A DNA stretch of 64,000 bases, from contig CM026404.1 in the NCBI GenBank assembly GCA_014843695.1, positions 8,164,433 through 8,228,432 on the forward strand. The letters are read 5' to 3'. The stretch's first letter is position 1. Every line of letters begins with the position of its first letter. The position numbers and the translations under genes are program-made. The notes beneath the pieces are model-generated. The model made no database searches. It worked only from the letters and a program-made list of their open reading frames with translations, and had not been told where the DNA came from. This document shows, piece by piece, positions 56,132-64,000 of the stretch. Source of the stretch: Archivesica marissinica. Its lineage: Eukaryota; Mollusca; Bivalvia; Venerida; Vesicomyidae.

Positions 56132-56424
56132 AATGATGGTTGTCTTCTATTGTGTTTTTATTACTGTAGTTTTATTTCATACTTTATCTAAAGCGTACAA
56201 GTACAAACAATACATTAAAATCCGGCAAAGAGCTCAATTAGGTGCACGCGATTAATTACCAGGTGAATATATTATAAACAGAACGGAGTTTTTATTGTAG
56301 ATAGTTCATAGTTGTAATAATTTACAATTAATTCAAATAATCCAGATAATCTATAGGAAATGTACTATAACTTTAAAGGACCTATTTTGGCACCCATATG
56401 AACGGATAATTTGTAAATATGTGT

Positions 56425-56683
56425 GTTTTACGTTTATTTATCGTCGCTACCGGTTGCCCATATGAGCGACGCCTCCTGAAGAGATTTAGTCATTTTAGAT
56501 TTTTGAAGGATAGTGCAATGATACAGAGAGAGACCCATTCAAGAGTCTCCTCTGGTTCGTTTACGTGCACGGTGTAAAGCATCGACACGATACCTCGGTT
56601 TAACGTCCCATCTGAAAGACTGTTAATTGTATTAGGGTCAGACGGGGGATCGAACCTGCGATCCCTGGATTACCAGTCCATTG
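56425..56683 (-). mobile_element. SINE family A, truncated (duplicate)
   Basis: Counterpart of 1963-2221. Confidence 0.88.
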
Positions 56684-56802
56684 TAAATATGACTTGGTTA
56701 GTTATGCTTCATGTACTATGTTGAGACAGTAAACCGACCTAGGTGTCCAGATAACAGGAGACAGCACACTCAACGTTGATTGATGAAGGAACCAATCAAA
56801 TA

Positions 56803-56947
56803 GCGGCCTCCGTGTCTAAGTGGTTAAGGTTAGTGACTTCAGATCACTTCCCCGTCACCGCTGCAGGTTTAAATCCTACTAGGTGTTTCTAATTTGTTTA
56901 AGGGAGAAGCTATCCAGCTGGCTTGCAGAATATCATGGGTCGTTTTC
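56803..56947 (+). mobile_element. SINE family E, partial (duplicate)
   Basis: Counterpart of 2341-2485. Confidence 0.7.
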
Positions 56948-58109
56948 TAATGTTGGTTTTAACTTGTGGCCCGACCCTTTTGCAATGTTACACAAATGTA
57001 TGTATGCATCTTATACATTGTTAATTTCTATTCTGTATCATGCATGCATGTCAACTGTACTGTTTAATATGCATATGCAATAAAATATGGTTAAATCAAT
57101 CATGGGTCTTCATCCCCTCATACTAGCTGAAAACTGAAATCTCCTCACACCCCCAATCGAAATAGGAAATGTGAAATTGCGCATTGTCACGAGAACACTT
57201 GATGGTAATACAATGTTTAATCTATCCAGGAAACCTCCGTACGATCACCAAGGTTACGAAAGCAAACAGGAGGATAAATTATTAATATAGGGAGAACTTA
57301 TCCTCAGGCGTTGATATCTGTTACCTTGTCAGTCATATACGTTTATTTTTAACGCCGAGACCATTAACTGAGCATTATTGAGGTTCTGATAATATCAACG
57401 CCTGGGGAAACCTGAGGTATATTCCGTGTACTTGTTCATTATGATTAATCCTATTAATAGGGGTATTAGCACGTGACTTAATTACGCTCTCCCATATGGT
57501 TCGCCGGAGGCGAGGGTAAATAAGCTCAATCATCATCATCTGACTTAATTAATGAGATATTGCAATGTTGATAAAAGTCTAAAATCGGAAATGATAACCG
57601 TGCCTGATCGGTGATTTCTCGAAAACATTCGCAGAGAAGAGTTGTCCTTCTTCAAATTAACATCCGCACGCATGCAGATGGTGCTACGGTCTGAAATCAG
57701 ATTTTCCCAGAGTAAAAAAGTGAAAAATCGACTGGGTTCCAGTCTAGGGAAAACTGATTATATACAATAACCATTCATCTGAGCTGACAAGCATGGACTG
57801 CTGACGTTTGAAGGGCATCTTTTGGTATTATATGTTGTGTTAATAAATCGAAGAAATTATAATATATTTTATTAAACTGTGTTTATATTTGTAAAATAAA
57901 AGCACACTCAATAACCTATATTAAAATATTGATTGCTTGAAACATAAAAACTACTGTTTACTTATTATCTCCCTTTATATTTTCGCTCTACGCAAAATAC
58001 GCATAGCACCTGATTCGGATCGCCTCCGAAATATAATGGGTTCGTTCTTGACCCGATACCCACACTTCCACCAAAGGTCATGAAAATGAGTGATTAACTG
58101 TTTAAAAGT
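56948..58109. other. non-coding (duplicate of 2486-3647)
   Basis: Holds the four substitutions I noticed between copies. Confidence 0.6.
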
Positions 58110-58310
58110 TTAAACTTTATTTATTTTACAACAATTGCGAAGCAAATTCTAACAACTTATATTAATCACTCTCGTTGGCACGGATGAAAGCGTATATGTG
58201 GTCATTCGTGTGTGAGGAAACCGGAGTACCCGGAGAAAACCCACCTGTCCGATCTGGCGACCACCGTACCATCTCACATACTTCCCAGTCCGAGGATCGA
58301 ACCCGTTAAC
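58110..58310 (-). mobile_element. SINE family B, truncated (duplicate)
   Basis: Counterpart of 3648-3848. Confidence 0.85.
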
Positions 58311-58609
58311 TGTTTGCGCATCCTGCTAACAGATGAACAAACAAACAGAGAACAAAAACGTAACCTCCTTCGTGAAGGTAACAAGTGTTATATATTGTGA
58401 ATATTTGACTATCTTCTGAGAAATTAAAAAATATTTGGGCGAGTTGTCGAAAACATACAATATTCTCCCTGTCCTCGACTTTTCTTTACATTTTTTACAT
58501 ATATACTAGCAATTTTGTTTGTATACGCAAAGAAGGAATTTACCAGGTTTAAAATTGGCTTTTGCATATTTTCGTCAAAATGCTACAATTGAAATAATAT
58601 TTGTATTTG

Positions 58610-59732
58610 GGTATTAGTGTAAGTGACTGAGATACAATTGTATATGTAAAAGGTATTAGTGTAAGTGGCTGAGATACAATTTTATATTTAAATGGTATTA
58701 GTGTAAGTGACTGAGATACAATTTTATATTTAAAATGTATTAGTGTAAGTGACTGAGATACAATTTTATATTTAACGGTATTAGTGTAAGTGGCTGAGAT
58801 ACAATTTTATATTTAAATGGTATTAGTGTAAGTGACTGAGATACAATTTTATATTTAAAAGGTATTAGTGTAAGTGACTGAGATACAATTTTATATTTAA
58901 AAGGTATTAGTGTAAGTGACTGATACAATTTTATATTTAAACGGTATTAGTGTAAGTGACTGATACAATTTTATATTTAAACGGTATTAGTGTAAGTGGC
59001 TGAGATACAATTTTATATTTAAACGGTATTAGTGTAAGTGACTGATACAATTTTATATTTAAAAGGTGTTAGTGTAATTGACTGAGATACAATTTTATAT
59101 TTAAAAGGTATTAGTGTAAGTGACTGAGATACAATTTTATATTTAAAATGTATTAGTGTAAGTGACTGAGATACAATTTTATATTTAACGGTATTAGTGT
59201 AAGTGGCTGAGATACAATTTTATATTTAAATGGTATTAGTGTAAGTGACTGAGATACAATTTTATATTTAAAAGGTATTAGTGTAAGTGACTGAGATACA
59301 ATTTTATATTTAAAAGGTATTAGTGTAAGTGACTGATACAATTTTATATTTAAACGGTATTAGTGTAAGTGACTGATACAATTTTATATTTAAACGGTAT
59401 TAGTGTAAGTGGCTGAGATACAATTTTATATTTAAACGGTATTAGTGTAAGTGACTGATACAATTTTATATTTAAAAGGTGTTAGTGTAATTGACTGAGA
59501 TACAATTTTATATTTAAAAGGTATTAGTGTAAGTGACTGATACAATTTTATATTTAAACGGTATTAGTGTAAGTGGTTGAGATACAATTTTATATTTAAA
59601 CGGTATTAGTGTAAGTGACTGAGATACAATTTTATATTTAAACGGTATTAGTGTAAGTGACTGAGACAATTTTATATTTAAAAGGTATTAGTGTAAGTGA
59701 CTGAGACACAATTTTATATTTAAACGGTATTA
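58610..59732. repeat. 42/40-bp satellite (duplicate)
   Basis: Counterpart of 4148-5270, including the 413-base higher-order repeat. Confidence 0.95.
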
Positions 59733-59745
59733 TTTTTTTTATTTT

Positions 59746-59947
59746 TTTATACTTTATTTATTTTACAACGATTGCGAAGCAAGTTTGAACAACTTATATT
59801 AATCACTCTCGTTGGCTCGGATGTAAGCGTATATGTGGTCATTCATGTGGGAGGAAACCGGAGTACCCGGAGAAAACCCACCTGTCCGATTTGGCGACCA
59901 CCGTACCATCTCACATACTTCCCAGTCCGAGGATCGAACCCGTTAAC
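59746..59947 (-). mobile_element. SINE family B, truncated (duplicate)
   Basis: Counterpart of 5284-5485. Confidence 0.85.
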
Positions 59948-60464
59948 TGTTTGCGCATCCTGCTAACAGATGAACAAACAAACAGAGAACAAAAACGTAA
60001 CCTCCTTCGTGAAGGTAACAAGTGTTATATATTGTGAATATTTGACTATCTTCTGAGAAATTAAAAAATATTTGGACGAGTTGTCGAAAACATACAAGGC
60101 GATATTCTCCCTGTCCTCGTCTTTTCTTTACATTTTTTACATATATACTAGCAATTTTGTTTGTATACGCAAAGAAGGAATTTACCAGGTTTAAAATTGC
60201 AATAAACCTTGTGATGTCAAAGGTGACATAAATTTACTAGCAATTTTGTAGTTTTGTGACGTCATTTATGCCGTCTAAAAAATAACACCAACGCTTTTGG
60301 GGCTTTTGCATATTTTCGTCAAAATGCTACAATTGAAATAATATTTGTATTTGGGTTATTTATAATATAGTTGAATAAAACATGGTTTGTCGTTCTGAGC
60401 GCCGGAATTAACCGCTTAGGCCTACAACCTGCCTGGTTAATTCTTACACGTAAGAAAGTGATGA

Positions 60465-60686
60465 TAGCGTCGTGGATGCGCGTTCGCTTCAGGTGCTAAA
60501 GGTCCGGAGTTCGAGCCCCGCTGGAGCCGTTACGATTGTGCCCTTAGGCAAGGCATTTAAATTCCACGTTGCCTCTTCTCTCTCCCTCGTGGCGATGGAT
60601 TCCATCAGGAATGAGGTCTCGAGAGTGGTTAATATAAGTTGAAATAACTTGGTTCGCAATCGAGCTAAAATAAATTTGTATAAACC
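60465..60686 (+). mobile_element. SINE family C (duplicate)
   Basis: Counterpart of 6003-6224; inverted pair with the next. Confidence 0.88.
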
Positions 60687-60912
60687 ACACGTAAGAACTC
60701 CATACCACGTTTTATCCGCCAATAAATAATTGAAAGATCTTTAGAAAGTTAGCATGAATTCCACGGTCTAGAATGTACGCTGTATCGAACCAGGAATCTT
60801 TCAATTCAAAATCTGATGATCGACCAATGGATCACGAACAACTTAAGGTATGAATATATGTACATTGTCAATCAACTTGATGGACTTGTGTCGTTGTGAA
60901 ATTGTGTCTAAT

Positions 60913-61148
60913 TTAGTTTATACAAATTTATTTTAGCTCGATTGCGAAACAAGTTATTACAACTTATATTAATCACTCTCGAGACCTCATTCCTGATGGA
61001 ATCCATCGCCACGAGGGAGAGAGAAGAGGCAATGTGGAATTTAAATGCCTTGCACAAGGGCGCAATAGTAACGGCGCCAGCGGGGCTCGAACTCTGGACC
61101 GTTCACACCTGAAGCGAACGCGCACCCACTGCGCTATCACGACTTCCA
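60913..61148 (-). mobile_element. SINE family C (duplicate)
   Basis: Counterpart of 6451-6686. Confidence 0.88.
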
Positions 61149-61669
61149 CCAATTATGGTCATGATACTTGGGTTGGTGGGTTATTTCATAATTGTTGAAA
61201 TCACGCCATTACGTAATCCAAGATGGCCGCTGTCTAAAAGTAGCACAACTTCTTCAAAAATCGGAATTTGGCGAATCTTGGTAGGTATAATCGATATACA
61301 ATGCTCTTTCAAAGTTGTTCAAATTGTGACCCCGGGGATAAAATGGGCGTACCCCGGGAGGTCAAGTAGGGGTTGACACAAGATGGAGATAATCACAATA
61401 AGCTTTAAGCTTCCGATTAAATCCATTTTCGTTTGTATAGCTATACAATAGATATGTACTGTACATAATGAACGAATAAATATGTTTAAACCAAGTAGGG
61501 GTTGACCGAATATGGTCATGTCATATATCAAATCGAAGGTTTAAAGTTAGCGTGGATGCTACACACTTTAACCACGCCCAATGTAGTTCATACCCCGATG
61601 TGGAAAATATTAACCCGCGATCCAATCCGTAAATAAATATTGTTGGAAGTAAACAGTCTTAGCATGTTT

Positions 61670-61866
61670 TGTTATTGGTGGAGGAAGACCCCTGGTGCGC
61701 CTCGGAACAATATGTACGGCACGGACGGACACCCGGGTAGGCAGGATAACCGACATTCCTGGATAGCTTCCCATGAAATAAATCGACACCCAGTGGGATT
61801 CAAACCTACATTGGCGAGAGGAAGGTGATTTGAAGTCAACGACCGTAAACACGGCCGCATAGCCGT
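61670..61866 (-). mobile_element. SINE family E (duplicate)
   Basis: Counterpart of 7208-7404. Confidence 0.75.
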
Positions 61867-62151
61867 CTTCTCTTTGCTCCAACTTTCATTTTTCTGGCGC
61901 TTGATAACATATTGTGACGTATATTTCGATAGTATATTTATAACGATGCGCTCAAGGCTAGGCGGGAGTTAATTGAATTTCCTGATGTGAATAGTGCACT
62001 CTTCCACTGCCTTGGCACCAAGTAATTCCACAGGTATTGTCAAGAATTGTGTTCCTGGATCTATGATGGGGAGCTGATGAGAGACTGATCTACAAGGGGG
62101 GCTGACGAGTGACATCTTGTTTTACAAGTAAAATACTAGAATAGCGGATTA

Positions 62152-62385
62152 GTTTATACACATTTATTTGACCTCGATTGCGAAACAAGTTCTTTCAACT
62201 TATATTAATCACTCTCGAGACCTCATTCCTGATGGAATCCATCACCATGAAGGAGAGAAGAGGCATGTGGAATAATTTAAATGCCTAGCCTAAGGGCACA
62301 ATCGTAACGGCTCCAGCGGGGCTCGAACTCCGGACCTTTCGCACCTGAAGCGAACGCTCATCCACTGCGCTATCACGACTTCCAC
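62152..62385 (-). mobile_element. SINE family C (duplicate)
   Basis: Counterpart of 7690-7923. Confidence 0.87.
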
Positions 62386-62492
62386 ACTTCCATAATAGCG
62401 GATTGGATTCTGTATTCACGAGATGAAGACATATACCGGGTAATGTATATGCACAGTTTACTGTATGTTTCAAACAAAATCAAAACTCAATA

Positions 62493-62674
62493 CATTCTAC
62501 ACCCGCTATGTCAAAGTCGGTTATGTCGAATTATCTGGTTATCTCAAAGTCGAATCAAAGTCCTGTTTCAGACACTATCATTTTACATATAACTGACTCC
62601 GTTTATACCGAAAGTCAAACTTCGGTTATGTCGAAGTATTTTGTTCGGTCCGACGGAATAACGGATGTAGACTG
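62493..62674. mobile_element. TA-flanked MITE (duplicate)
   Basis: Counterpart of 8031-8212. Confidence 0.7.
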
Positions 62675-63061
62675 TATTTCTTTCAAAAAAGGCAATGCAT
62701 TCATAACTAACAGTATTTATCAAAGGTTCCATCTTTTAGTAAACCTACGTGTACAAGTATTTATAAATTGGATGTTCGAAGAACGCCTCGTTATTTATTT
62801 ACGCTCGCCGCCGGCGACCACCAAACAATGGTGATTTCTGATATGGAGAGTGCGTCATGAGTTTCTTAATAAGTTTCAATACTACACGTTGACATAGTAG
62901 TAGTACTGTTCATTGAGAGCTGTGAACCGAATACTTGAGACAATTGGTTATGTGGCGATCTCGGGTTCAGATAAAACGAAACATAACAACTACGTTCTGC
63001 AAAGTCCGCATCCGTGGTCGAATGGTTAAGGTCGCTGACTTGCATACAACTGTTGTTTCTG

Positions 63062-63339
63062 TTACGTTTATTTATCGTCGCTACCGGTTGCCCATATGCG
63101 CGAACCCTCCTGAAGAAATTAGTCATTTTAGATTTTTGGAGGATAGTGCAATGGTACAGACAGAGACCCATCACAGAGTCTCCTCTGGTTCTTTTACGTG
63201 TATGGTGTAAAGCATCGACACGAGACCTCGGATTAACGTCCCATCTGAAAGACTTATTAGGGTCAGACGAGGAATCGAACATGCGATCCCTGGATTACCA
63301 GTCCAGCGTGTTAACCACTGGACTACAGATCCGTCTGTG
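63062..63339 (-). mobile_element. SINE family A (duplicate)
   Basis: Counterpart of 8600-8877; the family D head fragment precedes it as in copy 1. Confidence 0.9.
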
Positions 63340-63368
63340 TATACAACTGTAACCTATCGCCACTGATA

Positions 63369-64000
63369 TATATACTAGAGGACATAGAAAACGTACACAT
63401 ACATTATATACTAGAGGACATAGAAAACGCACACCTACCATATATACTAGAGGACATAGAACACGCACACCTACATTATATACTAGAGGACATAGAACAC
63501 GCACACCTACATTATATACTAGAGGACATAGAACACACACACCTACATTATATACTAGAGGACATAGAAAACGCACACCTACATTATATACTAGAGGACA
63601 TAGAAAACGTACACATACATTATATACTAGAGGACATAGAAAACGCACACCTACAATATATACTAGAGGACATAGAAAAAGTACACCTACATTATATACT
63701 TGAGGACATAGAAAACGCACACCTACATTATATACTAGAGGGCATAGAAAACACACACCTACATTATATACTAGATGACATAGATAACGCACACCTACAT
63801 TATATACTAGAGGGCATAGACAACTCACACCTACATTATAAACTAGAGGACATAGAAAACACACACCTACATTATATACTAGAGGGCATAGAAAACACAC
63901 ACCTACATTATATACTAGAGGACATAGAAAACACACACCTACATTATATACTAGAGGACATAGAAAACACACACATACGTTATATACTAGAGGACATAGA
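63369..64000. repeat. 36-bp array (duplicate), cut by the window end
   Basis: Counterpart of 8907 onward. Confidence 0.95.

Larger units (their letters stand above)
54456..64000. repeat. long near-identical duplication, copy 2
   Basis: Second copy of bases 1-9538, cut by the window end inside the 36-bp array. Its 35-bp array differs from copy 1 in unit number and variants while the rest is almost unchanged. Confidence 0.97.

Overview
This is AT-rich animal nuclear DNA, most likely from a bivalve mollusc. Spliced exons with GT/AG introns, tRNA-headed SINEs, DNA-transposon MITEs and a dozen minisatellite or satellite arrays rule out a bacterium. The bivalve call rests on one SINE family (E here) whose body matches SINEs I remember as common in bivalve genomes; the species cannot be read from the sequence.

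Only two genes are supported, both on the + strand. The first (17300-29237) is complete: six exons join in frame to a 367-residue membrane-anchored short-chain dehydrogenase of the BDH1 / 17-beta-HSD2 / retinol dehydrogenase group, with cofactor motif, NNAG and Ser-Tyr-Lys catalytic residues intact. The second is only the last two coding exons of gephyrin (41205-41373 and 54089-54319), the end of its MoeA-like molybdenum-insertion domain. No earlier gephyrin exon is visible.

Layout: 1-10 kb, SINEs plus 35-, 42- and 36-bp arrays, repeated almost perfectly at 54.5-64 kb; 10-17 kb, SINEs and a 65-bp array; 17.3-29.5 kb, dehydrogenase gene with repeat-filled introns; 29.6-41 kb, a dead hAT element, MITEs, 31-, 32- and 18-bp arrays, a 1,000-N gap and an ATCC tract; 41.2-54.3 kb, gephyrin terminal exons around a 12.7-kb intron made largely of 39-, 23- and 42-bp arrays, SINEs and MITEs; 54456 to the end, second copy of the first 9.5 kb, starting 137 bases after the gephyrin stop codon.

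The most unusual structure is in the dehydrogenase gene. Two exons (2 and 4) end in tandem arrays whose unit is the exon 3' end plus its 5' splice site, so the donor exists in about 14 and about 35 copies. In the exon 4 array the 72-bp unit is open in the gene's own frame, so any donor could be used to add 24 residues per unit. On the acceptor side, four of five internal exons of this gene and the last gephyrin exon have a SINE or MITE ending within about 50 bases upstream. Introns here look as if built from donor-side arrays and acceptor-side insertions.

Most long open frames in the window lie in arrays whose unit is a multiple of three (or stays open in all frames); they are not listed as genes.
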